A DNA stretch of 64,000 bases from Epiperipatus broadwayi. Its lineage: Eukaryota; Onychophora; Udeonychophora; Euonychophora; Peripatidae. The notes beneath the pieces are model-generated. The model was not told the DNA's origin, did not search any database, and saw only the letters and a list, made by a program, of their open reading frames with translations. Location: assembly GCA_028023455.1 (NCBI GenBank), contig JAQFVV010006255.1, positions 4,154,001 through 4,218,000 on the forward strand, in the 5' to 3' direction. Position 1 is the first letter of the stretch. Each line of letters starts with the position of its first letter. The position numbers and the translations under genes are program-made. This document shows positions 1-13,244 of this stretch, in pieces.

Positions 1-17
1 CTCTGTTTGCATAATGT

Positions 18-18
<1 letters not shown>

Positions 19-86
<68 letters not shown>
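19..86. repeat. (TA)n microsatellite
   Basis: Nearly uninterrupted TA dinucleotides with two small breaks. Low-complexity DNA with no coding meaning. Confidence 0.95.
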
Positions 87-90
<4 letters not shown>

Positions 91-329
91 TGTAATTTAG
101 CTGAGCTAAATTATAATATATATATATTTTAATCAAATAAAAGAGAAAAAATCGCAGACCGTTGTAGTATATATAGTAGCTACTCATAAAAAAAGTATGA
201 CCATTTCGACTCCAAGAAAAAAAAACTGCTCTAGAAATGAGATTTGCAATACCTACACAAACCAGTTTGTGAACTATAAATAAGTTATCAGTAACTTCGA
301 GTTTTTTTAAAGAATCAAAAAGCACTGAT

Positions 330-449
330 AATGTTTTTTCTTCTTCATATGTCATAGCATCGGCCGGGACGTGAACCCACAACCGTCTGCAACCAACTAC
401 TTGCTTGCAAGGCGGTTGCGATGACCTCTCAGCTAACAACGCTTGACCA
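330..449 (-). mobile_element. tRNA-related SINE, copy 1
   Basis: Read on the minus strand, the body starts near 449 with gtcaagcgttgttagctgag, an A-box-like segment. It continues through an anticodon-arm-like cttgcaagc and a B-box-like gtgggttcacgtcccggcc, and ends gatgctatgacatatga followed by an A-rich tail. The same order is seen at 10897-11020 (plus) and 44101-44215 (minus), so this is a dispersed family. The inner boxes resemble a pol III promoter, as in tRNA-derived SINEs. An open reading frame that crosses this stretch is a by-product. Confidence 0.72.
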
Positions 450-1263
450 AATATAAAATAAGCGAAGATGTGATTTATATATTGCTTTTATTGATTTGTT
501 CAAAACAAATTAATTGCAAAATTTTATGGAGCAGTTTGAAATTAACTGGCTTTTTTTCAAAGTACAGAATTTACATGGAAATTTTATTACTGTGAAAAAT
601 TTGAGGTTTTTAAAATTAAATTTATTTGACAAAGTGGTAGAGTAATCTCAAGGTTCATTTTTGTCACTTCTGGTGCTTGAATTCTTTATGAACTCCAGAG
701 CAATATTTGATTATTTAATAAAAAATAGAACTTATTCCAATGTCATTTACTTTCATACTGAAAATTTTAATACTTTAAATGCATCTATATGAAGCAAGTA
801 TCAAGATATGATATAGGATTGTGGAAAATGGGATTTTCTTGGCTTCTAAATTTATAACATGCTGATAATTGATAATATTCTTTCCAATTTAAAGATTTAT
901 CTATAAAATATTTTATAGAATTAATATACAAAAATTTATATACATCCAGTCAGTGATGAAAAAAATCACTAGTGTTTAGCTTGAAAATATGAATCAATTT
1001 AATTACTTGGTAGCATTTTAGTAGAAAGATAAACCTAGATGATAAGATGCCTCTTATACTTTAATATGTTTCTGTTACCCTTGGAAAGTTCAGAAACAGG
1101 ATATTTTTATAGGTAATAAATTATATATCAATTTATATTAGTATTTCTAATTATATGAAAACAATAAAATAAACTTTCCAAGTACTATTTACATCAATGC
1201 ATGATTTTCTTTTGTCAGATTTGCCTTGCAAACATAAGATGAATCTATTTAATTGTCCACTTT
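450..1263. other. intronic AT-rich DNA, nothing recognised
   Basis: No conserved reading frame, inverted repeat or RNA gene was seen here. Confidence 0.6.
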
Positions 1264-1532
1264 ATAATTAGAAAGAGAAAGGCTTTAACCTTTTTCACAT
1301 GCACCTTAAATGTTTGTATAATAACCAAACAATTTAATTTTTTGACAATAGAGGGATCTCTCCAATCTCAACACAAGATAGAGACTTTATAAAGATAATA
1401 GTCACCATTCTTATCTTTAATCTTGTGTTAAGGTTTGAGAGGTCCTTTATAGTTAAAAACTACATTGTTTGACTATTATACAAACATTTAAGGCACATGT
1501 GAAAAAGATTAAAGCCTTTCTCTTTCTAATTA
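1264..1532. mobile_element. palindromic MITE-like element, 269 bp
   Basis: The left end taattagaaagagaaaggct is matched by the reverse complement of the right end (agcctttctctttctaatta). Pairing continues through ttcacatg.gccttaaatgttt, tgtataat and nearly to the centre near 1400. There is no coding capacity. The form is that of a foldback or miniature inverted-repeat DNA transposon. The flanks are too AT-rich to define a target duplication. Confidence 0.75.
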
Positions 1533-1799
1533 CAGACTTTCTGTGTGCTTGTTAAATAATCAAAACATTACATTAGTTTCTATATTTTTCAGTTTATATA
1601 AAATAAGTAGATCTTTTGATAAATAATAATTAGAATTAACTCTGTATTATGAATTTTAATGATTAGCCATCATGTAGAAAACATTTAGATATTCTCCACA
1701 ATTAATATTTCTTGTGAAAAAATCATTTTACATTTGAAAAACTAATTTTATAAAAGAGGGTTGTATACTGACATAAACAGTGATTGGTACATTTATCAT

Positions 1800-2530
1800 T
1801 TCAGGTATCATCATCAATGATTATCAATTCACTACAGGATGAAAGTCTTTCAAGTTCAATCCTCTCTTCTCCACATCACCCCTACACACTTTTTTGTTTC
1901 ATAAATCCATCTGATGGGTGATCACTTTCTGGGTCTTTTACAATTTCTTGGAATCCAGTTTATCATCTCTTATATGTCCAGCCCAATTCCACTTGTCTTT
2001 TAATCCTTTCAATGATATTGGTAACATATTTGGTCTCTTATCTATGTATTGCATCATTAATCTCTTCTAGTTACTCTTAAAATGCATATCTCCATACTTC
2101 TTTGAGTCATGAGAAGTCTCTGTATTGTTTTTCTATTAGATCCATAAGAAGTTATAAAACACATTTATTTAAAAAAACCTTCCTTTTCAAACACACAGGC
2201 ATATTTCCTTTTAATATTAAGTTATTTCTACCAAAAGCACTCCAAACAAATTTAATTCAAAGATTAATTTCATCCATTATGTTACCATCTGTAGTAATAA
2301 TCTGACCAAGGTATTTGTACTTGTTAACTTCATCTAACTCATCATTATCAATCTTTATTTTCAATCTTTTGAAAAAATCCAATGAACATTACTTTAGTCT
2401 TTTTAAAGTTTATCTTTAGTCCTATTTTCTTACTTTCATCAGACAACTCTTTCAATATTTCCTTAAGCTCTGAAAATAATGACATTATCTGCAAACTCTA
2501 AATGACTTGAACAATCTCTATTTACTTTCA
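1800..2530 (-). pseudogene. RTE-clade LINE, 3' half, decayed
   Basis: Minus-strand translation in shifting frames gives HLEFADNVIIF (reverse transcriptase motif C), then DNDELDEVNKYKYLGQIITT, GNIMDEIN, KRKYACVFEKE and SLKGLKDKWNWAGHIRDDK. These are the usual order of blocks in the 3' half of RTE-type LINEs. Many stops and frameshifts separate them, so the copy is dead. The catalytic FADD reads FADN here. The 3' end lies near 1800, where the tail resembles the fragment at 61055-61210. It is 5'-truncated near 2530. Confidence 0.8.
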
Positions 2531-2559
2531 TTCTTTTAGCTTCCCATTTTTCCCCCCAA

Positions 2560-4080
2560 ATATTTATTAAATAAGTGCAATGTTTACAATGACAATTACA
2601 TGATAAATTAAAAGGGAAGAATTACAAACATAAAAAAGGATTACCTGAGAATAAATAAATATAAGATAGTATTATTCTGGACAAGATGTAAACCTGAATA
2701 CCCGGTCTACTGTTAACACATAAGTAGGCCAATTAAGCTCACCCAACTCACCCAGACAAATTACATCACATTACCAAGAGTCACTTAGTCAATCTATAGT
2801 TTGGTCAGATCACCACCGGAAAAATTTCTGTAACTATGGAGACTTAGGTATTGTATGCTAAATCTGATGTGTTCAGTTAAATATTATCCATTTTGATAAC
2901 ATAAGGATCTGACCTTCTAATTATTAACAAAACCACTATCAATGATATCATAGACAGAAGAAACAAAGCATTTTACCAGCAATCATTCTTTCAATGCAAT
3001 CAGAGTCCATGTTTCCTCAAATAATATTCTTGGAGTTAGGAGCATGTCATAGTTTTTAAATTTTATAAGTTTATTCAGAAAGAATTTTTCCTCTTGAATT
3101 GCACCGGGATTGAAAACCATTTTACAATGAGTAGACCAGAATGCATAGTTGATGAATAATAAAAGCCTAATATTAGGGATGGATCTTGTCTTAATAATGT
3201 CTTTAAGAGAGAAAACAAGGTAAAAATTCACTTTAAGGTTATCAGCGATAATCCTTCTAGACCTCCTGGGTCCAGGCATGAGCAAACCAGATGGCTGATA
3301 ACCCTTCTAGACCTCCAGAGTCCAGGGCATGAGCAAACCAGATGGTCAAATGTTTCATCATGAGTCTGGCAGAGGGGGGCAGATTGGGTCAATTTTGTTG
3401 ATGCCTTGCCTATAGAAGAGAAACCAATTAGTGCTAATGGCATTCAAATTTATCTTAATAGTGAAATCAAAGTATTTTGGTTCCATAGCCCAGCACCTGA
3501 AGAGGGATATGATCTTATTATTGGTCAGGGCAAGTAGTGGTGTTATGGGAATTGTGACAAGGGGAATGAGACTATGATCTTGCCAAATATTAATCCTGTT
3601 ATCAAAGGTATCATTCGTAATTACCATGTAGCTTTTGATCAAATCAATCATGACATCAAGAAAGTTCTTGACTCTAGGAGGGGGTCTATCCATCAGGATT
3701 ACTGGCAAAATGACTTGCTCATATTCAAATGATTTGATGAGCATGGTGATAAAATTTGTCCTTTGAACATGAATGGCTTGAATAGCATGATAAGAAAGTC
3801 CATTATACTTCCAGTGAAGTTGCATCCTATTAATGCTAATTGCAACAACTTTACCACCCCAGAAAAGTCTGGATGCAAGAGAATTCATTTTATTGATGAA
3901 GGTCTTGGTGATCCTCATGATGGGTGGATAATAGTTGAGCTTGGCCATGATCTTCATATTGAGAAGCATTACCTTACCATGTAAGCAAAGGTAAACATCA
4001 GACAGACATTTAGTAAGGCTGTCCATTGAGTGCAGAATGTGAATTTGAATATCTTTGGACATTTGAAAGTATGTTGAAAT
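2560..4080 (-). pseudogene. L1/Tx1-like LINE ORF2 C-terminus, truncated
   Basis: The longest open stretch (3358-4062) codes for the region after the reverse transcriptase: GKVMLLNMKIMAKLNYY, INKMNSLASRLFWGGK, then WAMEPKYFDFTIKINL and a zinc-binding CPPLPDS..ETFDHLVCSCPG. L1/Tx1 LINEs carry a comparable C-terminal segment with a Cys/His knuckle. A frameshift near 3360 and a local tandem duplication break the frame, and a further segment runs to about 2983. The WxMEPKYFDFxxKIN signature recurs at 12.3 kb and 57.0 kb, showing one family in this locus. It is 5'-truncated near 4080. Confidence 0.75.
3245..3345. repeat. two-copy ~50-bp tandem duplication inside the LINE
   Basis: Units at about 3245-3294 and 3295-3345 share ccttctagacctcc, tccag and gcatgagcaaaccagatgg. 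On the minus strand the duplication repeats the HLVCSC segment of the zinc-binding motif. Confidence 0.85.
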
Positions 4081-7000
4081 AAATCAATCAATAGAAAATG
4101 AAATGTTAAATAATTTCAGAATTACAAGAGCACATATAAATGAAGATGTTAATATAACAAATATTAAAATTGTAATAGTTAAATATAGATAACATCCAAA
4201 TTTATTTTATTTTTCAGAAGGCATTGCTACTCATACTAAATTTCAATACTACAACTATCTAATTTGACTTTTCAAGCTTGCCATATTACTAAGATATAAT
4301 TTCTTATAAAAAGTTTGTTGTTAATTCATGTAACCCTAATTTTGGATTCAATAAAAAAATTCTGGCTATAATGATTTGATTAAAAAGAATATATAAGTAT
4401 TCACTGATTAATAAAATGAAATAAATATAGAGTTTCATAAGCAATAATGGGATTTAAAACCAAAAGTTCATCAACTGACAAAAAGAATTAATAATGATTG
4501 GTTGATTAAAATGGCAAAAAAAGATAACTTTGTGCAGATTGCTATCTTTTTGGAACATTTATTGGATATATGAAAGTAATAACAAAATAAAAATGCTATA
4601 ACTCTATCAAGCCAAAAGATGACACTTTTATATAATAAGAATAATATGTCAATAAATGGAAGAAGTAATTAAATAACCATATTGATAAAATTAATCTGTT
4701 CATTCTACTTTTCAAGTAAAACACTGTAGTATTATTATGCTGAATATTCAGAATAAATAGAATTTATAAATAGGACAGTGTTTATTAGCTTCCAAATTAC
4801 TGATTTTTCTTTTAGAATATTTAAACTCATGATATAGTCTGAACTTAAAATGATTTCACATTGTTTCAATTTAAGATATACGTTTTTAAAAATATAAAAA
4901 GGTTGCAACAGCTATCAATAGATGTCATTGCAATTTACTGTAGCAATAATACTTTTAAAAAAAAATAATAGAAGATTGTTTTTTTTTTGGAATCTAGAAA
5001 CACTATAGACATGTTTTCATTGCTAAACAAATCTAATAAAACTGTTCTGAGCAAAAACATGATTTATATAATACTTTTATCAATTTGCTCAAGTCACTTG
5101 ACTCAATTTTCAAAAATGTTTATGTCACTGATTAAAATTAGTTTGTCATTTTTTAAAGTTTATTTACATTATACAGTTTCCATATTATATGTAATAAAGA
5201 CTTGTTACTGGTAATGAAAAATCAGACATTTGAAATGAAAACCACTGTTAAATAGGTATGTATTTCTAATTCAGTTCTCCATTTTGTGTGTCAATAGACT
5301 TTATAATAGTTTAAATTTAGTTTCATTTCTTTCGTATTTAGATTTACAATTGGCTGTACAATGTTTTCCAATGCAAATGATGATCTATAGAATGCTCTTA
5401 ATGCTTGTGGGATAATGTGTGAAAAATATGTAGATAATTTATTAATCAATGATCAAGTAAATATCTTCAGCAAGCAAATGATTATAAACTTGAGAATATG
5501 TATCAATTTTAATATCTAAGTAGCTGTCAAGATATAAAAACAAAGAAATCAATGTAGAAATATACATAGGTTCCAAAGTGTTGTTGCTATATTTTCTAAT
5601 TAGTGCTTTCCATCCTCAGCTCACAATTATTTTTTTAAATAACATTGCACGACTTCTTATATCCTTACTTTTGAGTTGTCTACTGTAAACTTAGTTAATC
5701 AATGAAGACTACAATTCAAAGCTAGAACTAGCACATATTTGTTCTACAATAACTGTAGCCTTCCTACTCTTTGACTGGAATGTTAATACTAACAACACAT
5801 GAGTTCTCACATGCATACTCAAGTTTTTTTCTTCATATATGCGTATTCAAATTTTGCCAAGAGCAGTTATTTTCATCCTGCTCTAAAGCCATTTATAACA
5901 ATCTTGAGTAATCAATTGATTCCAGATGGGATAGGATCTTTTGTCAGTGATGACTAGAATTCAAAACTGGGACTAATACACTTAGAAGTCATTTTCATAT
6001 CTTACTATTATCTGAGTGTAATAACCTCAAATTACAAAGAAACCCATAAGGTTTCAAATCTAGGCCAAATCATTTTGCATAGCTATATAACAACAACAGC
6101 AGATCATTTCTATATATTTTTGAGAGCTCGGTTCTATAACATTAACAGTGATCTTCTACTTTTTGGCTAGAAACTGTTTGCTCTAGAGATTAAGAATTTT
6201 TACAGTTCATAAGTCAAGAGTGAGATGAAAATATCTGCTCAAATGAACAAAAATATATGAGGTTATGTGATGTTAGTATTAACTTTTATTGTCAAAAGTT
6301 GAAAGAAGCTTGCAGTTGTTATGAAACTGATATTTTTTTAAAAAATATGTAAAAACTGATCTGGTGGGAGATCTATATAGCTATGCAAATAAGTAGTATT
6401 ATGAGTTTGAAACGTATATTTAAAAAATCATGTTATTAGTTTGATAGTATATAAAAAGATGACTACTTAGATGCATAAGTTTATTACTTCCAGCTTTGAA
6501 TCCCAGGCTTCATTGGTTAATTTTAGAGTATTATACTCATGGGTGATCATTAATTACTCAAGTTTACAGTAGATGACTCTAAAATAGGATTAAGACATGA
6601 AAGTGGTTATTGGTTTTTATGCTGGTTTGGGAAAAGATAAGGGGCAATTAGATAAAAAGGCCATGGAATTGACAAAGATTATGTTGTGGAAAAAGAATGG
6701 AGTAGGATAGAGACGAATGTGGAAAACTTAGGGCAGGGAATGGAAAGGAAAGTTAAAGTAGTTAACAGGTTTCCCTGGGCATAGTTGCTGAGAGATTCCC
6801 AACTCTGTATAAGAAGAAGTCACAGTGCATCACATCACATCTGCTTTTAGGTTTGTATCTATATTATTTTAAACTTTCTACATATAAATAATTAATTATT
6901 CTTATTTTTATTATCTGCTAACACTGCTACACCATCAGATTTTCTGATGAGTTGACTTTCCTATTATCAATGCTAAGTTCATTTTTACTGAAACAATACT

Positions 7001-7813
7001 TAGGTATGAATTTATCTAGAAAAATTTCAAACATTCCATATTTAAAAAAAAAAAAAAAAAAACATTTAAATTTACAAATAAGACTTGATTTATACCCAAA
7101 TTGTTTAATAATCATCTTACCTTTCAATGTATATCTTTTAAATAAAAACAAACAAATAATTTAGTCATTAAATGTCTTTTAACTATAAATGAAATAAAAA
7201 TTAACTATCACTTCGTTTTATTTTATGACTTCAATAATAGTTATCATTAATCCGTCTAGTCCTTCCTTCAAACGCAATCTGCTCTTCAGAATAATAAGTT
7301 GGCTTTTTTTTTTTAAATTAAAATGGGATTTCATTTCTTAATTGTTGTTTTAACTTCCCAACTTATTTGATTTTACTAAAAATTAAATCAAATGTATATT
7401 TTCTTTTATAGTAAGTTTCATTATTACATTATTAGTCTTTTTATATATATATCCCCGCAACATTTTTCTCTTCCAATATTTTATTACGTTGAATGCAACT
7501 TCCATTAAATTATTTTACTTATTATTTATCTCGCCTTTATTAGCACTCTTTTAATATTTTAACAAAAAAAAATTTTAAATCTCAATGTTCCCCTTTTAAT
7601 TTATTAATGACATCTTTTTCTTGGCTTAGAATAAATACATGAATATTATTAGTAGTAATTTTAAAATAAATATCTATTTAAAATATATACATTTGTATTA
7701 TAAAGTTAAAAGTTGTTTAAAAATTTATTGCTATTCACTGTTTTTTTTTTTTAATTATTCTCTTCCCTATATAGAATTAAATGATTACTCTAACTTAATA
7801 AAAGCATTCTCAC
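4081..7813. other. intronic AT-rich DNA between LINE and AGXT2 exon
   Basis: Apart from homopolymer runs (for example A18 near 7045) I see no conserved coding, RNA gene or paired repeats. The stretch 6600-6830 is unusually purine-rich and less AT-rich than its surroundings but shows no recognised domain. This should be the intron after the GDVRGKG exon. No AGXT2 3' exon was recognised. Confidence 0.55.
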
Positions 7814-7963
7814 CTTATCAGTTACTAATTCCACTCCGATCATTAATCCTTTTCCTCTCACGTCTCCAATAATTTCAAATTCATCTCTTAATTTAGCTAA
7901 TTCCGAGATGAGATGAGTGCCTACTTGATGAGCATTGTTCATCAATTTCTCCTCTTCAATCAC
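7814..7963 (-). CDS. AGXT2: AGXT2 internal exon, small C-terminal domain
   Basis: This exon is exactly 150 bases (50 codons), with acceptor ctgacag and donor gtgaga. It reads [45 protein letters not shown] and LVTDK. The [11 protein letters not shown] stretch is the hallmark of the AGXT2 small domain. It continues the previous exon in phase 0 (STVLD then VIEEE). The last part of the protein, expected to hold a zone like RPLP...GLL.GRGG...R..P.MCIT, was not found in 1-7813 on the minus strand. The 3' exon or exons therefore probably lie before position 1. Confidence 0.92.
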
Positions 7964-8255
7964 CTGTCAGAAAAGAGAAAAAAAGATGAAACATTTTAAA
8001 AACATTCTGCAAATTAAACATCCAGAAAAAAAATGAAGATTAAATATTTGCTTTATTTTATTTTCATTCAAAATTTATATTCTTTTTTTCTTTTTTACAT
8101 AAAAAAAAAAAAAAAAAAAAAACATTAAAAAAATAAGATTAACATTTTTATCTATATATTTTTTCACACGTTATGAGTTAGTATTATTTTTTTCTAAATA
8201 TAATATGGTTAAACTTAAATTAATTTAATGGATTAATTAATAATGCATGTCTATA

Positions 8256-8305
8256 TTATTCATTATTTGAGAGAGTGAGTTTATTCATTATTTGAGAGAG
8301 TGAGT
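8256..8305. repeat. 25-bp perfect tandem duplication
   Basis: Two adjacent copies of a 25-mer containing ttattcattatttgagaga. Confidence 0.95.
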
Positions 8306-8708
8306 TTAAATACTATTTATAAAAAAATAAAAAAAGTATTTTTTAACACGCTCAGAAAACAAAATTTCTGAAGTTTTTGTTGAAAGTTTTCCTTCTCTCG
8401 TACTCTTCTAAGATGAACTTAATATATACTGGAATGGTATGAAGACAAATGGATAATTGAATAGCCAAATGCAACTCTCAACATCATCTCTCTGGAGGCT
8501 GGTATATTGATGATGTGATGATAATGGTTTTTTTCTTATTAAATAGCTCCAACTATAATGGAAATCACAGCTCTTCAATCATCACGTGACGAATCATCTT
8601 TTACATCTTATTATTACTCATAATGCTAACTATTATCTCATTGACTATAAATTAATATCCAATGAATAGTTAAAAATCACAAACACTAAATTTATGACTT
8701 ATATTACT

Positions 8709-8918
8709 ATTTAAATAAATGATAAGAACATCCACACAAAAAAGTAGTCTTTATAATTTACACTTTTGATTTTATTAATGCTTAGCATACTTTCCATACA
8801 TAAAATATCATATTCATAGCATTTTACATATCTCAAAAGCATGCTAAGCATTAATAGAATCAAAGTTTAAATTATAGAGTATCTTTTCTGGATGAATGTC
8901 CTTAACATTTATTTAAAT
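8709..8918. mobile_element. palindromic MITE-like element, ~210 bp
   Basis: The left arm (atttaaataaatg, acatccac, tttgattttattaatgctta) pairs with the right arm (taagcattaatagaatcaaa, gatgaatgt, catttatttaaat). The loop is centred near 8810. No coding. Unrelated in sequence to the palindromes at 1264 and 30292. Confidence 0.75.
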
Positions 8919-10896
8919 ATTACAATAATTCAGAAAAGAGTTTTAAAAAAAGTGATTTTGACTTATACTACTGTATAACTAGATATAGTTTGAATACTAT
9001 ATAAAATAAAGAAGAATGAGATCCAAATACATTCAATTTTAATAAAAATGAATAATTTATCAGATAAAAAAATGAAAAAAAAACAACAACAAATAATTAG
9101 TATGAATACCTTAAATCTAAAATAAATAAGTATTTCCTTTTTTTATGAAACAATGTATAATAAATCTCCATAACTTTATTATAAATAAAATTTCACTCTG
9201 TTTATCCATTAACTAGTATATATATACAAATGTTGTATTCTCAAAATACTTGCACATATCAGAAGGAAAAACATGAGGGCATTATTAATGCATATATAAA
9301 ATTAATAATAATAATAATTTAAAAAAACAATAATGATAAACTAATTGAGCTCAATACAACACAATGTAATAATAGTTTTGTGTGCTTGAACAAGATCTAG
9401 TTGTAGAGTAATGAGTTATAGTCAAATCCATCATTCCAATGTTTATGTCTAGAGTAAGCTAGTTGAAATGGAACTTCTATATATTCCTACTCTATGATCC
9501 AAGTGAAGTCAAATTCATTATACTTTTTCTTTTCTTGCTTTTAAATTAAGATCATCTTTTAATTGCTATTTAAAACTGAATTTCTTGCATCTAATGTTTA
9601 TAGACTAAAGTTTTTCACTTCAAAAAAAAGATAATCCTAAATTAGCTGCATTAAATTAATCATATTTAATTATATATTCTTAAATTCACAAGACAGAAAT
9701 TTTTTTAACAAAAAATAAGAGATTCTCTAAAACATACTATGTTTTAAAATTATGAAGTCATTCTTTTATTTTACAAGTTTCATTTTATACTATACTTTCT
9801 CCCTAGATACAATCCTAAAAGCTTTTTATTATATTAATGTCCACTATAAATCTCACTTCTGTAATTTGAGAAGACAACAAGTGTATTTTTCTATAGCTTT
9901 TAATTATACCAATTTAATTAAAATTGCTAACTTTTGAGAAATATCCCCTCTTTATACTTTAGTTGCTACCATTATACACAACATCTACTTAACTTGCTTT
10001 ATTCAGTAACCTTTATTAAAAATTACACCCTTAATTAAGAAAATGCCAGTTTATTTTGGGGAAAGGAAAAATACTATATTAAGCAAAAATACTGTCACCA
10101 CAATGTATTGATACAGTATGTGCATGCGCACACTTACACATATAATCACACACTATTATGAAAATGGGATATGTATTATATGTCATTTAAAACACAGATA
10201 AAATATTCTTTATCCCTCAAATACCATGGCACATCCACAGGAAAGACATATCGAGCACACAGGCCAAAGATCCATTTATGGCTAACAAGTATCTTTTATT
10301 ATTGACAACTTTGATCTAAGTACCGAGATATGTTATCTTATTCATAAAGCCAATTTAAATTCATAATCCTATAAATAAGCAAATTATTTATGATAGCAAA
10401 TTAATTTTATAAGTCCCCTAAAGTTAATGAATAATGGAAGTGTATCCTTTAATAGATGTAGTCATGATAAATGGAATTAAAAAAGAGAGAAGAATATAAA
10501 CATATAATGAAGATTCCTGCAAAATAGAATTACATACATTCTTTAGAAATGAAACTTAAGATCCCCCCCACACCCTTAATTATGAATTATTAGTGCTTTT
10601 CTTTCCCTAAAAAGTACATTTAGTAGTATTAATGTTGACTTAGTGTTTTTAATGTCATTAATTTCAAAAGTATTCAATATTACTATTATTTTGCTAATTT
10701 ACTGGCAAGTAGAAATATATAGATGTTTTTGATTTACTTAATCAACAAGCAATATAAGTTTAATAGTATTCTACCTAAAATTAAATATTCTTTACTATTC
10801 AAACTATGAAAATTTAGAAATCATTCTTATAGTACAAGCACATACTAAAAAAGACATTAGCTTCCTTACTATTCAAACGATGAGATGTAGAAAACA
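8919..10896. other. intronic AT-rich DNA, nothing recognised
   Basis: No domain, paired repeat or RNA gene was recognised. Short open frames here have strongly AT-biased composition and no similarity I know. Confidence 0.55.
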
Positions 10897-11020
10897 TTCT
10901 TCTAATAGTCAAGCATTGGTGGTCGAGAGGTCAGCGACGGCTGCTTTACAAGCAGTTGTCCCGGGTTAGAGGATTCGCTTCCCGGCTGATGCTATGACAC
11001 ATGAGAAAAAAAAAACATTT
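10897..11020 (+). mobile_element. tRNA-related SINE, copy 2
   Basis: Begins tcaagcattggtggtcgag (A-box-like ggtggtcgagaggtcagcg), then gctgctttacaagcagt as an anticodon-arm-like hairpin. This is followed by the B-box-like gggttagaggattcgcttcc and cggctgatgctatgaca, with an A-rich tail. It is the same family as the copies at 330-449 and 44101-44215 but lacks part of the spacer before the B box. Confidence 0.72.
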
Positions 11021-12039
11021 TTATAATAAAAGCACACATTAAAAAAAAGATATTAGCTTAGATAAATGTACTCCCTGTTATAACTTCAAAAAGTAGAAGT
11101 TACATAATAACACTGATCTGAAACAAATCACTTATTCCTTCATTGGAACAAATTGACACAATAAAAAAGAACTTGCCGTTTATGTACATATAGATTAGTG
11201 ATTTATGGAAATATTGATTTAGTTAACATTTAAGCCTTATATTTTATATATGTAATACAATTCTACATACACAATCTCCCCTTTTTCATAGGAGAATATA
11301 AAAACCATAAATATCATTACTAATATTTCCTCTTATATATTTATTAATATTTATTGTAATAATATAAATGTAATCCCAATTAGAAATCAAATTGTAGAAT
11401 TATTTTAGACTAGAAAAATAGTATAAAACAAAATGTTGAGGTTTAACATTATTATTTTTGGTGTTGTTTCTTGATCAATCTGTATATTCTTAAAATGTCC
11501 ATTGGACTCCTAAGATTGTAATATAAACAGTGACTACTAAAAGATTTATTCTAATAAGTTTATTGTCATACTTTCATTCTTGAAATTAAGGTTGAACTTT
11601 ATTTGAATATCCCATTGGAAATTCATTTTATCCTTTATTATAATTTTATTATTTCTAGTAAATCTAGAGTCACTGTCTTGGTTTAAATTTCCTTTTTTAG
11701 CATACTTTTTTAGTAGCAAAGAAAGTTCTATTGCTTAGTTTCAATATACATAGGTAAAACTTGCATACTTAAAATAAATTGTTTTTATAAATTACATAAA
11801 TCAATATTTACATAATATATATTAGCCTACTTGGATCTTTCTTATATTCACTGCTTTCACAGAGCTAAAGATTTGTTCCTTCATTTATGAGAGACCATGT
11901 GGCCACAAAATATCTGTTGGAAAAACCTTTCTATCTATTAGTCTTATTTGTTCTATTTTGATGTAAAAAACATTTGGGCATCTTCTATTTGTACATGTGC
12001 ATCTTGTGTATCATATTCAGTAAAGTATAAATGTCACAG
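11021..12039. other. intronic AT-rich DNA, nothing recognised
   Basis: No supported feature. Confidence 0.5.
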
Positions 12040-12760
12040 TGCAAATGCTTAGGAAAAAAATCCATAGCAAAAGTATTCACAAGATGTTGGATAGAAGTAT
12101 TCAAAGTTTCTGTACATTGTTGATATTAAAGAACATATATGATGAAGTCCCTGGCAAGTATAAAATAGGTGAGATTGGTTTTCATCTTCTTTGTACCAAA
12201 ATGAGCATATTGCATCTATGATATTAATGTATATTTTATATTTCATGAATTGAAAAGTAGATAATTCCCACATATTTATTTTAAATACAAAGTCAAAGTA
12301 CTTTGGTTCCATCTTCCATAATCTAAACTTTCTAAGCAATTGTTTATTGTTCATACTAAGCATTGGTGTAAAACATTCAGCAGACAAAATTAAGTTAAGT
12401 AATTTGTGAACCATCCAGTATATAGATTTTTGTTGAGGAGGTATAAATGACAGATTTTTAATCTCTATTAGTGATTTCTGTAATCCTTCTAACAACCCCC
12501 TAGTTGGGTATGATTGATCCAAAAAGTAATTTTTTCAAGTATTTTGTAAGTGAGAGAAAGCTTGAAGAGAGTGATGAGAAAATGTTTAGAATTTCTGAAT
12601 TTTAGATGAATGGATTGAGTTAAGACCAAGACCATTAAATGAAGTTGGCAATGGCAATCATTTTAATGATTTCACAATGATTTTTTTCCTCCAAAATATT
12701 TTTTTGCTTGGTGGATATATGAATGAAACAAATGATTTGGTTAAATGCTACTATTGATAA
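12040..12760 (-). pseudogene. L1/Tx1-like LINE ORF2 C-terminus, second copy
   Basis: The minus-strand frame at 12049-12522 contains FRLWKMEPKYFDFVFKINMW and a degenerate zinc site (AICSFWYKEDENQSHLFYTC). Upstream, shifted frames show KIFWRKKIIVKSL and NGLGLNSIHSSKIQKF, which align with FWGGK...NGLSYHAIQAIH of the copy at 2560-4080. So the same family is present, more decayed, keeping only the region after the reverse transcriptase. The first zinc-ligand pair is no longer a clean Cys pair. Confidence 0.68.
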
Positions 12761-13189
12761 ATAATATGTGATTTTTGTAATGATTTGATTGTTAATGAAT
12801 TGAATTTTAGAATATAATGAGAAATATGATTTGGAAAAAGTGAAAATTATTTTTTGTGTGTGTCATCTCTCTTTAATTTAACTTCTAACGATTTTCACAT
12901 GATTGTAAAATTAATGTGAAATAAAAAACCCAAGAATATGGATGAGTTTCACTGAAGTATTTGTTCATAGCAATTATGATTTGTATATATCGACCATGCA
13001 TGTTTTATTTATAATGAAGACAAGGCTATATTCTTTAGTATATTTTTCTAGTATGCTGAGTAAAGTTAGTATTTGTTTATCGTCAAGAATATTGTTCCAT
13101 CATCCATATATGCTATTCCAGATATATTTGATTGTAATTCAGAAATGTATATTCCCAGGAGTTACTATTCTGTTGTTTTAAGAAATGAG

Positions 13190-13244
<55 letters not shown>

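Noticed and set aside
17-439. 140-codon minus-strand open frame
   Set aside because: It runs through a SINE and a TA microsatellite and ends in a Tyr/Ile repeat. No domain.
1-7813. Search for the C-terminal AGXT2 exon
   Set aside because: No minus-strand segment resembling the RPLP / GLL.GRGG / P.MCIT blocks was found by eye; a divergent or very short exon could be missed.
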